This document shows, in pieces, positions 9,804-23,061 of a DNA stretch of 64,000 nt. The first letter of the stretch is position 1. Each line of letters opens with the position of its first letter. The stretch lies in assembly GCF_021441885.1 (NCBI RefSeq), contig NZ_CP090438.1:2914001-2978000 (forward strand), in the 5' to 3' direction. This stretch comes from Vibrio maritimus (GTDB lineage: Bacteria > Pseudomonadota > Gammaproteobacteria > Enterobacterales > Vibrionaceae). The notes below the pieces were generated by a model. That model did not search any database and was not told where the DNA came from. It saw nothing but the letters and a program-made list of their open reading frames with translations. Made by a program: the position numbers and the translations under genes.

Positions 9804-11186
9804 ATGTTTACTCCAGAACTTCTGTCACCAGCTGGCAGCCTTAAGAACATGCGTTATGCATTCGCGTACGGCGCCGATGCAGTATACGCAGGTCAACCTC
9901 GCTACAGCCTTCGTGTTCGTAACAACGAGTTCAACCACGAGAACCTAAAAATCGGTATCGATGAAGCACACGCTCAAGGTAAAAAGCTGTATGTGGTATG
10001 CAACATTCAACCACACAACTCAAAGCTTAAGACGTTCATCCGCGATCTAAAGCCTGTGGTAGAAATGGGCCCTGACGCCCTAATCATGTCTGATCCAGGT
10101 CTTATCATGATGGTTCGTGAAGCATTCCCAGAAATGCCAATTCACCTGTCTGTGCAGGCGAACGCGGTAAACTGGGCGACGGTTAAGTTCTGGGCGGCGA
10201 ATGGCGTTGAGCGCGTTATCGTGTCTCGTGAGCTATCACTGGAAGAGATTGAAGAGATCCGTGAACATTGCCCTGAAACTGAACTAGAAGTATTCGTACA
10301 CGGCGCACTTTGCATGGCGTACTCTGGTCGCTGCCTGCTGTCTGGCTACATCAACAAGCGCGATCCAAACCAAGGTACATGTACTAATGCATGTCGTTGG
10401 GAATACAAAGTTGAAAAAGCAACAGAAAACGATGCTGGTCAAATCGTAGAAGAGTTCACACCTGAGGCTCAGCCTGTTGAAGTTGTTGACGAACGTCCTG
10501 AGACAACTATCGGTCGTGGCAAACCAACTGATGAAGTTGTACTGCTTTCTGAAAGCCACCGTCCAGAAGACAAAATGGCAGCATTTGAAGACGAGCATGG
10601 CACATATATCATGAACTCAAAAGACCTACGTGCAGTTCAGCATGTAGAGCGCTTGACGAAGATGGGTGTTCACTCACTTAAGATTGAAGGTCGTACTAAG
10701 TCTTTCTATTACTGTGCACGTACTGCACAGGTTTATCGTAAAGCGATCGACGATGCCGTTGCAGGCAAACCATTCGATGAGTCGCTAATGGGTACGCTAG
10801 AGAGCCTAGCTCACCGTGGTTACACCGAAGGCTTCCTGCGTCGTCACACACACGACAGCTACCAAAACTACGACTACGGCTATTCTGTATCTGACTCACA
10901 ACAGTTTGTTGGTGAGTTTACCGGTAAGCGTCGCGGTCACTTAGCGGAAGTGGAAGTGAAGAACAAGTTTATCGTTGGTGACAGCCTCGAACTAATGACA
11001 CCAAAAGGCAACGTTGTCTTCAACCTAGAAGTGATGGAAAACCGCAAGTCAGAAAGCATCGATGACGCAAAAGGTAACGGCCACTTTGTCTTCATTCCAG
11101 TACCAGAGGAATTGGATCTGGACTACGCACTACTGATGCGTAACCTAAACTCAGGACAAGATACACGTAACCCAACGGGTAAGTAA
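9804..11186 (+). CDS. trhP: tRNA 5-hydroxyuridine modification protein TrhP (YegQ, peptidase U32 family)
   Basis: U32-family protein required for prephenate-dependent hydroxylation of U34 in wobble-reading tRNAs (role established for E. coli YegQ). 460 aa. The U32 core begins at ELLSPAGSLKNMRYAFAYGA; a cysteine cluster (GALCMAYSGRCLLSGY near residue 166, GTCTNACRWEY near residue 191) is expected to hold an Fe-S cluster. yfhL, a 2x[4Fe-4S] ferredoxin gene, starts 2 nt after its stop codon, suggesting an electron donor made with it; that link is inference. Confidence 0.92.
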   Translation: MFTPELLSPAGSLKNMRYAFAYGADAVYAGQPRYSLRVRNNEFNHENLKIGIDEAHAQGKKLYVVCNIQPHNSKLKTFIRDLKPVVEMGPDALIMSDPGLIMMVREAFPEMPIHLSVQANAVNWATVKFWAANGVERVIVSRELSLEEIEEIREHCPETELEVFVHGALCMAYSGRCLLSGYINKRDPNQGTCTNACRWEYKVEKATENDAGQIVEEFTPEAQPVEVVDERPETTIGRGKPTDEVVLLSESHRPEDKMAAFEDEHGTYIMNSKDLRAVQHVERLTKMGVHSLKIEGRTKSFYYCARTAQVYRKAIDDAVAGKPFDESLMGTLESLAHRGYTEGFLRRHTHDSYQNYDYGYSVSDSQQFVGEFTGKRRGHLAEVEVKNKFIVGDSLELMTPKGNVVFNLEVMENRKSESIDDAKGNGHFVFIPVPEELDLDYALLMRNLNSGQDTRNPTGK

Positions 11187-11188
11187 CG

Positions 11189-11443
11189 ATGGCGCTGCTC
11201 ATTACCGACAAGTGCATTAACTGCGATATGTGCGACCCAGAGTGCCCTAACGGTGCCATTTCTATGGGAAGTGAGATCTTCGAGATCGACCCAGATCTGT
11301 GCACTGAGTGTAAAGGTCACTATGAGAAGCCTACTTGTCAATCGGTATGCCCGATCACAAAATGCATCATCACCGACCCAAATCATGTGGAAACGGATGA
11401 AGAGTTGCTAGAGAAGTTTGTGATTATTCAAGGCATGGCCTAA
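11189..11443 (+). CDS. yfhL: YfhL-family 4Fe-4S dicluster ferredoxin
   Basis: Small soluble ferredoxin, 84 aa. Two cysteine motifs can be seen: CINCDMCDPECPNGA (residues 8-22) and CTECKGHYEKPTCQSVCP (residues 37-54, with the enlarged spacing typical of the YfhL/AlvIN type). Together they can carry two [4Fe-4S] clusters. It lies 2 nt downstream of trhP, so it is surely in the same operon. A role as electron donor for tRNA hydroxylation is plausible from context but is not shown by the sequence. A strong terminator follows. Confidence 0.92.
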   Translation: MALLITDKCINCDMCDPECPNGAISMGSEIFEIDPDLCTECKGHYEKPTCQSVCPITKCIITDPNHVETDEELLEKFVIIQGMA

Positions 11444-11450
11444 AGCACAA

Positions 11451-11476
11451 AAAAGCCTCCCAATGGAGGCTTTTTT
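11451..11476 (+). terminator. Terminator after yfhL
   Basis: Stem AAGCCTCC / GGAGGCTT with loop CAAT and T-tract; the A-tract on the other side makes it usable by the convergent gene at 11478-11786 too. Confidence 0.88.
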
Positions 11477-11477
11477 A

Positions 11478-11786
11478 TTACCCAGACTTTTCGATTGGGA
11501 ACACATTGCAGTACAGCTCTTTCTCGTACTGGATCTCCAGCTTTTTACGCCAATTTTCAGCAGAGTTGACGGGAATTAAATAGAATTTCTCTCTGCTCGT
11601 ATCGGTCACAAAGGCAATGCCGTGTTGCATCAGTTCGTAGTGGATGTCATTCACAAACCCCAGCGTAAAACTCTGCCTACCGGATAGTTGATTAATGTCT
11701 TCTCTGGTCAGGATCACTCCGCTTTTTTCAGAAGCAAACCTCTCTCTTAGCCATCGGGCAAACTGCCTTGATGATATCATTGTCAT
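11478..11786 (-). CDS. Small conserved protein of unknown function
   Basis: 102 aa from the preferred ATG at 11786, which has AAGGA 8 nt upstream; the open frame continues further upstream (to 11861), but that extension is Cys-rich, has no ribosome site and is probably untranslated. The sequence (MTMISSRQFARWLRERFASE, then VILTREDINQLSGR) looks like a small soluble helical protein with no signal peptide or membrane segment. I do not recognise a domain. It is convergent with yfhL and shares its terminator. Confidence 0.6.
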   Translation of the reverse strand: MTMISSRQFARWLRERFASEKSGVILTREDINQLSGRQSFTLGFVNDIHYELMQHGIAFVTDTSREKFYLIPVNSAENWRKKLEIQYEKELYCNVFPIEKSG

Positions 11787-11965
11787 AACAGTATTCCTTA
11801 CCCTAACGATTGGGGAACACCCCCTTTCAAAGCAGCAGAACAGTCCTAAGCAAGACAACAATAAAACCTAGAAAACAACGACTAATCCGCTGAAGTACCA
11901 ATAACAATAGTCAACATCAAGGAACTTCTCCAGTCGCATTTATGAGAGCAGCCTAATTCGATGGT

Positions 11966-12301
11966 TTAGCCGTAGTGATTACCGTTGTCGTAATAACTAT
12001 TTGGCTCTAAAGCGACAAAAATCACAGCCACATCTCGCTCTTTACCAAGTACAGAACGCACTTGATTAGTTATAACGCTTGCGACCTTATCTTTGACTTC
12101 TTGCCCACGGTCGAACCATAGCACCTCGACAAAAGGATACGCATGACTCTGCTGAGCATCAAAAAAGAAGGTCGAACTGATATGTTCAATCGTGAAATCC
12201 TCTCTAGGGCAATCCATTAGAGGCTGAAGCTCATCGACAAGTGGGCTTGAAAGCGTTTTAACCATCTCTTGTTCAAGAGCTCTAAAGCGTAAGTGAGGCA
12301 T
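11966..12301 (-). CDS. DUF1904 family protein
   Basis: Small soluble protein (111 aa from ATG 12301, MPHLRFRALEQEMV) resembling the DUF1904 family, which adopts a tautomerase/MIF-like fold in solved members; function unknown. The C-terminal part DVAVIFVALEPNSYYDNGNHYG fits the family. In-frame ATGs at 12307 and 12313 also exist; 12301 is chosen because the family normally begins MPHLRFR and a GGA lies 7 nt upstream. It stands alone, and its upstream side faces the repeat-rich tail of the rRNA operon. Confidence 0.75.
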   Translation of the reverse strand: MPHLRFRALEQEMVKTLSSPLVDELQPLMDCPREDFTIEHISSTFFFDAQQSHAYPFVEVLWFDRGQEVKDKVASVITNQVRSVLGKERDVAVIFVALEPNSYYDNGNHYG

Positions 12302-12628
12302 AATCATATCCATTTCAGTAGTGATGGAAATGAGTATATCAGTGAACTGCGAAGTTGGAGAATATAGAAATTCGAAAACGAAAAAGGCCCTGACCTAAGT
12401 CAGAGCCTTTAAATATGGCAGGGATGGAGAGATTTGACCGGGCGGGCGACCCAACTCCCAACACATCGCTTTGAAAAAGCGAAAACAAAAAAGGCTCCGA
12501 CCTAAGTCAGAGCCTTTGAATATGGCAGGGATGGAGAGATTTGACCGGGCTGGCGACCCAACTCCCAACACATCGCTTTGAAAAAGCGAAAACAAAAAGG
12601 CTCCGACCTAAGTCAGAGCCTTTGAATA
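12302..12628. repeat. Tandem ~106-bp repeats of the tRNA-Trp 3' tail and terminator
   Basis: A 327-bp stretch with no gene. Three copies of a terminator hairpin (GACCTAAGTCAGAGCC core starting at 12392, 12499 and 12605) are spaced 107 and 106 bp apart. Between them lie two nearly identical fragments (12415-12464 and 12522-12571) that match the T-arm and acceptor end of tRNA-Trp but carry a 15-bp GC-rich insertion in the T loop. They are downstream of tRNA-Trp on the minus strand. The fragments lack D and anticodon arms, so they are pseudo-tRNA tails, not tRNA genes. Confidence 0.85.
12593..12623 (-). terminator. First terminator of the rRNA operon
   Basis: On the minus strand AAAGGCTCTGACTTAGGTCG begins a hairpin that closes with GAGCCTTTTT. 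It is just past tRNA-Trp and is repeated at 12486-12517 and 12381-12410, giving three tandem terminators. Confidence 0.85.
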
Positions 12629-12705
<77 letters not shown>

Positions 12706-12739
12706 ATCTTCGTGTTTAATGAGACGACTCTCAAATAAG

Positions 12740-12816
12740 TGGCGGAGTGGACGGGACTCGAACCCGCGACCCCCGGCGTGACAGGCCGGTATTCTAACCA
12801 ACTGAACTACCACTCC
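12740..12816 (-). tRNA. tRNA-Asp (GTC anticodon)
   Basis: 77 nt including encoded CCA. Acceptor GGAGTGG pairs with CCACTCC; the anticodon loop CTGTCAC reads GTC. It lies between 5S rRNA and tRNA-Trp. Confidence 0.97.
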
Positions 12817-12870
12817 GCAGTGGTCTATTTAAAGTCTTATCTAAATCGTGCTTTAAACAGATGTTGTTCA

Positions 12871-12990
12871 AAGCCTGGCGATGTCCTACTCTCACATGGG
12901 GAAGCCCCACACTACCATCGGCGCTATTGCGTTTCACTTCTGAGTTCGGCATGGGATCAGGTGGGTCCACAACGCTATGGTCGCCAAGCA
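12871..12990 (-). rRNA. rrf: 5S ribosomal RNA
   Basis: About 120 nt; 5' end TGCTTGGCGACCATAGCG and 3' end CATCGCCAGGC pair with each other. Conserved core CCCATGCCGAACTCAGAAG is present. Ends are accurate to a few bases. Confidence 0.96.
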
Positions 12991-13076
12991 AATTCTTAAT
13001 TCGGAAAGCTGTTATGTGTTCTCATACACATTCAATTCGTTCTTGTTTTGAGTCCATCAAAACCCTTTGGGTGTTG

Positions 13077-15964
<2,888 letters not shown>

Positions 15965-16267
15965 ATACAACCCCAAAGAGTTTCAGATGAAACCATGAGG
16001 TTGTTTAATCAAACAACCAAAGTTGTCTGCATTTTTATACATGTGCAGACTCGATTTTGCCGGACTCAAATATGAATCACTTTCGTGATTCCCAAGAACA
16101 CTTGAATGTGTGTTGGTACCTAATTCTAAGAATTAGGATTTGAGAACTTTTAATTGAATAACATTAATCAAATGTTATTCGTCAGCTTTCCAAATTTTTA
16201 AAGAGCTAATCACTTCGTAATGAAGTAACCATTTTTAAGAATTCTCGATAGAGAAAACGCTTAAAGA

Positions 16268-16343
16268 TGGTGGAGCTATGCGGGATCGAACCGCAGACCT
16301 CCTGCGTGCAAGGCAGGCGCTCTCCCAGCTGAGCTATAGCCCC
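16268..16343 (-). tRNA. tRNA-Ala (TGC anticodon)
   Basis: 76 nt with encoded CCA; acceptor GGGGCTA, anticodon loop CTTGCAC (TGC). It lies in the 16S-23S spacer, proximal to 23S. Confidence 0.97.
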
Positions 16344-16383
16344 ATCAGTGTGATGCTTACCGCCAATCATCTGGGAGGAAGAT

Positions 16384-16460
16384 TGGTGGGTCTGAGTGGA
16401 CTTGAACCACCGACCTCTCGCTTATCAGGCGAACGCTCTAACCACCTGAGCTACAGACCC
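16384..16460 (-). tRNA. tRNA-Ile (GAT anticodon)
   Basis: 77 nt with encoded CCA; acceptor GGGTCTG pairs CAGACCC, anticodon loop CTGATAA (GAT). It lies in the 16S-23S spacer next to 16S. Confidence 0.97.
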
Positions 16461-16526
16461 AAGCATCGTCTTTAATTCATAAACCGTATCAATCTGTGTG
16501 AACACTCATCGCAATAATCTTTCGTA

Positions 16527-18078
<1,552 letters not shown>

Positions 18079-18294
18079 AAGAATTTGTTCGGCTCAATGA
18101 ATACTGAACATTACATAATGTAATGTTTGAATTGACTGTGCTGAATCTTTCGATTCAATGGTCACTTCGTTTCATTGAAACCTAATTTGATACCGAGGTA
18201 TCTAATTTGATTATCATCAACGAGTGCCCACACAGATTGATAGGTTTAAATTGTTAAAGAACTTATTTCGAAGCTTGCTTCAAAACGGACGGTC

Positions 18295-18322
18295 ATTTTA
18301 GCGAGATAAGCTTTAGTGTCAA
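18295..18322 (-). promoter_or_regulatory. rRNA operon promoter P2
   Basis: Minus strand -35 TTGACA (18317-18322), 16-bp spacer, -10 TAAAAT (18295-18300). Confidence 0.7.
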
Positions 18323-18420
18323 CCACTTTTTTCAACTTAATTTGCTTTGCTTCCTTAGAAGCATTTGACCTTCTGACTCGTTAGAGATTTATCTCTCTGT
18401 TCCCGTGTCAGCGAGGTGGC

Positions 18421-18448
18421 ATTATAGAGATCGCCATTCACTTGGCAA
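18421..18448 (-). promoter_or_regulatory. rRNA operon promoter P1
   Basis: Minus strand -35 TTGCCA (18443-18448), 16-bp spacer, -10 TATAAT (18421-18426), then a GC-rich discriminator GCCACC, the form expected for stringently controlled rRNA promoters. Confidence 0.78.
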
Positions 18449-18521
18449 GCGCTAATTTGCATTAAATTCGCTTTTTCTTTCTGTTCGTACACAAAAGAAT
18501 CAGAACGCCCAAAAAAGACAC

Positions 18522-18547
18522 AAAAAAGGGGAGCAACCCTCCCCTTT
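18522..18547 (-). terminator. Terminator after clpB
   Basis: Minus strand stem AAAGGGGAG / CTCCCCTTT with T-tract, 25 bp past the clpB stop and before the rRNA promoters. Confidence 0.8.
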
Positions 18548-18571
18548 ACGCGATTGTTCGCTAGTATTTAG

Positions 18572-21145
18572 CTACTGTCCTACCGCAATTTTATCGTTAT
18601 TGACGATAAGTTTGACGGGTTTGCTTGGATCCACCTTGCCAGCGAGTATTTCTTTCGCGAGTGGATTCTCAATACTTTGTTGAATGGCGCGTTTTAAAGG
18701 TCTTGCACCATACACAGGGTCGTAACCCACTTTCGCAATGTAATCGAGCGCTGCATCTGCAACAACCAAAGAGTAACCACTGTCTTCCATTCGCTTGCCT
18801 AAACGCTCAAGTTGTATGTTCGCAATCGACTTGATGTGTTGCTGACCTAGCGGATGGAAAACTACGCTCTCATCGACACGGTTTAAGAACTCAGGCCTAA
18901 AGTGCGACGTCACAACATCCATTACTTCACGCTTGATCCCTTCATAATCGAGAACTTGGAAATTCTCTTGGATTCTCGATGAACCCAAGTTAGACGTCAT
19001 GATGACAACGGTGTTTCTGAAATCGACCGTGCGCCCTTGACCATCAGTAAGACGACCATCATCCAATACTTGAAGGAGAATGTTGAACACATCCGGGTGT
19101 GCCTTTTCTACCTCATCCAGCAAAATTACCGAATATGGCTTACGTCTAACCGCTTCAGTTAGGTAGCCGCCTTCTTCATAGCCAACATAACCCGGAGGCG
19201 CACCGACTAAGCGAGCCACTGAATGTTTCTCCATAAACTCTGACATGTCGATGCGCACCATGGCATCTTCACTATCAAACATGAAATTCGCTAGCGTCTT
19301 ACATAGCTCGGTTTTACCAACACCTGTTGGACCCAAGAATAAGAACGAACCAATAGGTTTGTTAGGATCAGCAAGACCTGCTCGGCTACGACGGATCGCA
19401 TCCGATACCACTTCTACCGCTTCTGCTTGACCAATGACACGCTTATGCAGCACTTCTTCCATACGGAGTAGTTTGTCTTTCTCCGCTTCCAACATCTTAG
19501 AGACTGGAATACCCGTTTGTTTCGACAATACTTCCGCGATTTCCGCATCCGTAACCTTGTTACGAAGCAGACTCATCTCCTGCATTTCAGCTTGTGTGGC
19601 AAGATCGAGCTGCTTTTCTAATTCTGGAATACGACCATACTGGAGCTCAGACATTCGATTTAGATCGCCCGCTCGTCTAGCAACATCCATATCCAGTCGC
19701 GCTTGCTCAAGCTCCGCTTTAATATGTTGTGTGCCAGATAGTGCCGCCTTTTCTGCGTTCCAGACTTCTTCTAGCTCTGCATATTCGCGCTCTTTTGAAT
19801 CTAACTCTTCATTGAGTACCGAAAGTCGCTTACTGCTCGCATCGTCCGACTCATTTTTCAGCGCCTGCTGCTCTATTTTAAGCTGAATGATTTTACGTTC
19901 GAGCTTATCGAGCGACTCTGGTTTCGAATCTATCTGTAGACGAATACTTGATGCAGCTTCATCAATAAGGTCAATGGCCTTATCTGGCAACTGTCTATCT
20001 GTCACATAGCGATGAGAAAGACTTGCCGCCGCGACGATGGCGGGATCGGTAATCTCTACGTGGTGATGAAGCTCATAACGTTCTTTAAGTCCGCGCAGAA
20101 TCGCCACGGTGTCTTCGACACTTGGCTCGTCCACCAGCACCTTTTGAAAACGTCGCTCTAGCGCTGCGTCTTTCTCTATATATTGGCGGTATTCATCCAA
20201 AGTGGTGGCGCCAACACAATGAAGCTCACCGCGAGCAAGTGCCGGCTTGAGCATATTGCCCGCATCCATAGAGCCTTCGCCTTTACCTGCGCCAACCATA
20301 GTATGCAATTCATCGATGAACAGGATGATGTTGCCTTCTTCTTTAGCAAGCTCATTAAGTACCGACTTCAATCGTTCTTCGAACTCACCTCGATATTTAG
20401 CACCAGCGACTAAAGAGCCCATATCAAGGGACAATACACGACGACCGCGCAAACCCTCTGGCACTTCGTTATTGATAATGCGCTGAGCCAAGCCTTCTAC
20501 GATGGCAGTTTTACCCACACCAGGCTCGCCGATAATGACCGGGTTATTCTTGGTACGACGTTGCAGGACCTGAATAGTGCGACGAATCTCATCATCACGA
20601 CCAATGACAGGGTCAAGCTTGCCTTGCTCTGCACGCTCGGTGAGGTCAATGGTAAACTTCTCAAGTGCCTGGCGCTTCTCTTCGGCATTAGGGTCATCAA
20701 CTTTTTGACCACCACGAATCTGCTCGATCGCTTGGTTAATCTTAGCTTCCGTTAACCCTTGCTCTTTAAGCAACTGCCCCAAGGGGCCTTTGTCTTCAAT
20801 CGCAGCAAGTAAGAAGATTTCAGACGAGATATACGCATCTTGGCGTTTCTGAGCGACCTTATCGCAAAGGTTAAATACTTGCCCCATGGAACTGGAGAGC
20901 TGAACATCGCCACCTACACCGGTTACCTTTGGCAGTTTATCCAATAATTCAGCGAGTTTTGAACGCAGATGGACAACATCTACATTTAGCATGGTTAGCA
21001 ATGGACGAATCGAGCTGCCTTCTTGATTGAGCAGCGCGACCATGAGATGAACAGGTTCAATATATTGATGATCTCGCCCTAAAGCTAAAGACTGAGCATC
21101 GGAAATAGCGACTTGGAATTTGCTAGTAAATCGATCTAAGCGCAC
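18572..21145 (-). CDS. clpB: ATP-dependent chaperone ClpB
   Basis: Hsp100 disaggregase that works with DnaK to rescue aggregated proteins. 857 aa, the same length as E. coli ClpB, when started at GTG 21145 (protein VRLDRFTSKFQVAISDAQ), which has AAGGGGG 5 nt upstream; the ATG 36 nt earlier has no ribosome site. Order: N domain (1-145), AAA1 with Walker A GEPGVGKT (about 206) and Walker B LFIDELH, the long coiled-coil M domain (about 410-520), AAA2 with GPTGVGKT (about 605), and the C-terminal domain. No internal defect. A sigma-32-type promoter lies just upstream. Confidence 0.98.
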   Translation of the reverse strand: MRLDRFTSKFQVAISDAQSLALGRDHQYIEPVHLMVALLNQEGSSIRPLLTMLNVDVVHLRSKLAELLDKLPKVTGVGGDVQLSSSMGQVFNLCDKVAQKRQDAYISSEIFLLAAIEDKGPLGQLLKEQGLTEAKINQAIEQIRGGQKVDDPNAEEKRQALEKFTIDLTERAEQGKLDPVIGRDDEIRRTIQVLQRRTKNNPVIIGEPGVGKTAIVEGLAQRIINNEVPEGLRGRRVLSLDMGSLVAGAKYRGEFEERLKSVLNELAKEEGNIILFIDELHTMVGAGKGEGSMDAGNMLKPALARGELHCVGATTLDEYRQYIEKDAALERRFQKVLVDEPSVEDTVAILRGLKERYELHHHVEITDPAIVAAASLSHRYVTDRQLPDKAIDLIDEAASSIRLQIDSKPESLDKLERKIIQLKIEQQALKNESDDASSKRLSVLNEELDSKEREYAELEEVWNAEKAALSGTQHIKAELEQARLDMDVARRAGDLNRMSELQYGRIPELEKQLDLATQAEMQEMSLLRNKVTDAEIAEVLSKQTGIPVSKMLEAEKDKLLRMEEVLHKRVIGQAEAVEVVSDAIRRSRAGLADPNKPIGSFLFLGPTGVGKTELCKTLANFMFDSEDAMVRIDMSEFMEKHSVARLVGAPPGYVGYEEGGYLTEAVRRKPYSVILLDEVEKAHPDVFNILLQVLDDGRLTDGQGRTVDFRNTVVIMTSNLGSSRIQENFQVLDYEGIKREVMDVVTSHFRPEFLNRVDESVVFHPLGQQHIKSIANIQLERLGKRMEDSGYSLVVADAALDYIAKVGYDPVYGARPLKRAIQQSIENPLAKEILAGKVDPSKPVKLIVNNDKIAVGQ

Positions 21146-21181
21146 AGCAACCCCCTTAATTACATACGGCTTGATATGCAA

Positions 21182-21213
21182 ATAAGATGGTTACTCAGGT
21201 GGAGGATTTCAAG
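21182..21213 (-). promoter_or_regulatory. Heat-shock (sigma-32) promoter of clpB
   Basis: Minus strand -35 CTTGAAA (21207-21213), 16-bp spacer, -10 CCATCTTAT (21182-21190). The -35 is a perfect match to the sigma-32 consensus; the -10 keeps CCAT and the T run. It sits in the 83-bp gap between pgeF and clpB. Confidence 0.72.
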
Positions 21214-21228
21214 AGATGGGAGCGAAAA

Positions 21229-21957
21229 TCAGGCTTTGATCCAAATAAAGCTTGCCATGCGACCAGTTTGCCCGTCACGTCGATAAGAATAGAAGCGCGT
21301 CGAGTCTTGGAAGGTACACAGTCCACTTTGAGTAACGCTATCGACCCCTAGAGAATTAAGCTTCATCTCAGCGATTAGCGCCAAATCAGCTAACCATTTG
21401 CCAGATGTAGGGTGCGGTTTGAATGCGATTGTGTATTCAGGGTGATTGGTGCAAAACGCGTCTCGAACATCTTCTCCCACTTCAAAAGCATCAAACCCGA
21501 TTGCAGGTCCAATCCATGCTTGCAGCTCAGACTCGAAGAGAGACACGGCATTTTCAACAATACCATCTGCCAGCCCACGCCACCCCGCATGAACGGCGGA
21601 AACCGCAGTACCATCTTTTGCAGCAAGTAAAATAGGCAAGCAGTCTGCGGTCATCGCGCTGAGAACAACACCTGGTACGGTAGTGAAGCTCGCATCGGCA
21701 TCGACAACGGTGTCAGTTGGCGCATCAATCTTAGCAACCACAGTAGAATGGGTTTGATTAAGCCAAACTGGGGCAGACGGCATGTTCGCTACGGAAGCCA
21801 GTTGAAGTCTGTTTGCTTCAACATCTGCTGGATTGTCTCCGACATGCATTCCTAGGTTCAACCCAGAAAACGGCGATTTAGATACGCCGCCTTCGCGAGT
21901 TGACGTCACCGACCTCACATTCGATGCTGACTGCCAGTTTGGCTTAAGAGTCGACAT
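21229..21957 (-). CDS. pgeF: Polyphenol oxidase / purine nucleoside phosphorylase family protein (YfiH, LACC1 family)
   Basis: Cytosolic zinc protein of the YfiH/LACC1 family; members show adenosine/purine nucleoside phosphorylase activity, and E. coli YfiH removes misincorporated serine from peptidoglycan precursors, hence pgeF. 242 aa. The metal/substrate motifs are LNQTHST (about 63), ADCLPILLA (about 103) and HAGWRGLADGI (about 121). Its ATG overlaps the rluD stop (TAATG), so the pair is coupled. clpB follows 83 bp later with its own heat-shock promoter. Confidence 0.9.
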   Translation of the reverse strand: MSTLKPNWQSASNVRSVTSTREGGVSKSPFSGLNLGMHVGDNPADVEANRLQLASVANMPSAPVWLNQTHSTVVAKIDAPTDTVVDADASFTTVPGVVLSAMTADCLPILLAAKDGTAVSAVHAGWRGLADGIVENAVSLFESELQAWIGPAIGFDAFEVGEDVRDAFCTNHPEYTIAFKPHPTSGKWLADLALIAEMKLNSLGVDSVTQSGLCTFQDSTRFYSYRRDGQTGRMASFIWIKA

Positions 21958-22931
21958 TAATAGTCTTCTTCTTTATTTAGCTTGGTATCTTCACGAAGTG
22001 CTTCTGCCATCGCTACCATATCGTCAGGTACCGGTGCGTGGAACTCCATCTCTTCACCTGTCACTGGATGAGCAAATTTCAACATCACAGCGTGCAGTGC
22101 TTGACGATCAAAGCTACGGATCATATCAGTCAGTTCTTCACTAGCACCACGAGGAATGCGAGCACGACCACCGTAAGCCGTATCACCCAATAATGGGTGT
22201 TGCAGGTAAGACATATGAACACGGATTTGGTGCGTACGACCTGTTTCTAGGCGCAGACGGATACGCGTGTGTTCACGGAAGTGTTCCGCAACACGGTAGT
22301 GAGTGATTGCAGGTTTACCTAGCTCATTCACCGCCATCAGCGTACGTTTGGTCGAGTGACGACCAATTGGCTTATCAACCATACCACCAGCCGTCATTTT
22401 ACCGATAGCAATCGCTTCATACTCACGAGTAATGTTGCGTTTTTGCAGAGCACGAACCAAACGCGTTTGCGATGGAACGGTCTTCGCCACCACCATCAAA
22501 CCTGTGGTGTCTTTATCGAGACGGTGAACGATACCTGCACGTGGTACTTCCGCGATAGCTGGGTAGTGATGCAAAAGCGCATTCAGAACCGTGCCATCTG
22601 GTGTCCCTGCTCCAGGATGGACAACGAAATCTCTTGGCTTATTGATAACAATAATGTCATCATCCTCGTATACGATGTTTAGAGGAATATCTTGCGCTTC
22701 GAAGCGTTCTTCATCTTCTAGTTCAGCTTGAACGGTAATCAACTCACCGCCCATCACTTTAGTGCGAGGCTTGGTCACCACGACACCGTTAACCGCGATT
22801 TTCCCGTCTAGCAGCCATTCTTTTAGGCGCGAACGAGAAAAATCTGCGAAGAGTTCAGCTACAGCTTGGTCTAAACGTTGACCTAACTGGCTGTCTTTTA
22901 CTGTATTTGTTAATTCAATCTGCTGAGCCAT
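21957..22931 (-). CDS. rluD: 23S rRNA pseudouridine(1911/1915/1917) synthase RluD
   Basis: Makes three pseudouridines in helix 69 of 23S rRNA. 324 aa from ATG 22931 (MAQQIELTNTVKDSQLGQRL), the usual family N-terminus; an upstream extension to 22967 is not supported. S4 domain at about 15-75 (RSRLKEWLLDGKIAVNG), catalytic motif GIVHRLDKDTTGL with the nucleophilic Asp near residue 139, and GRTHQIRVH further on. Divergent from bamD with 130 bp between, the conserved order in gamma-proteobacteria. Confidence 0.96.
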   Translation of the reverse strand: MAQQIELTNTVKDSQLGQRLDQAVAELFADFSRSRLKEWLLDGKIAVNGVVVTKPRTKVMGGELITVQAELEDEERFEAQDIPLNIVYEDDDIIVINKPRDFVVHPGAGTPDGTVLNALLHHYPAIAEVPRAGIVHRLDKDTTGLMVVAKTVPSQTRLVRALQKRNITREYEAIAIGKMTAGGMVDKPIGRHSTKRTLMAVNELGKPAITHYRVAEHFREHTRIRLRLETGRTHQIRVHMSYLQHPLLGDTAYGGRARIPRGASEELTDMIRSFDRQALHAVMLKFAHPVTGEEMEFHAPVPDDMVAMAEALREDTKLNKEEDY

Positions 22932-23061
22932 ATCGAACTTTTTAAAAAACCTTGGGACTAATACCACGAGTGTGGATAATATAGCCCATCATTGTATCTG
23001 TTACTGGCAAGAAAAGTAATGGAAGCGGAAAAATATTTACGTCAAGGAAAATCGTTCTCGT

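Larger units (their letters stand above)
18079..18571 (-). other. rRNA leader, promoters and clpB 3' region
   Basis: 493 bp without a protein gene. From right to left on the minus strand: the clpB terminator at 18522-18547, promoter P1 at 18421-18448, promoter P2 at 18295-18322, and a boxA antitermination element at 18251-18262 (GTTCTTTAACAA), followed by the 16S leader. Confidence 0.8.

Noticed and set aside
11787..11861. 25-codon upstream extension of the gene at 11478-11786
   Set aside because: Cys-rich, no ribosome site; the ATG at 11786 has AAGGA at good spacing.
12415..12571. Two extra tRNA genes beside tRNA-Trp
   Set aside because: Only the T arm and acceptor end are present, with a 15-bp insertion; no anticodon or D arm.
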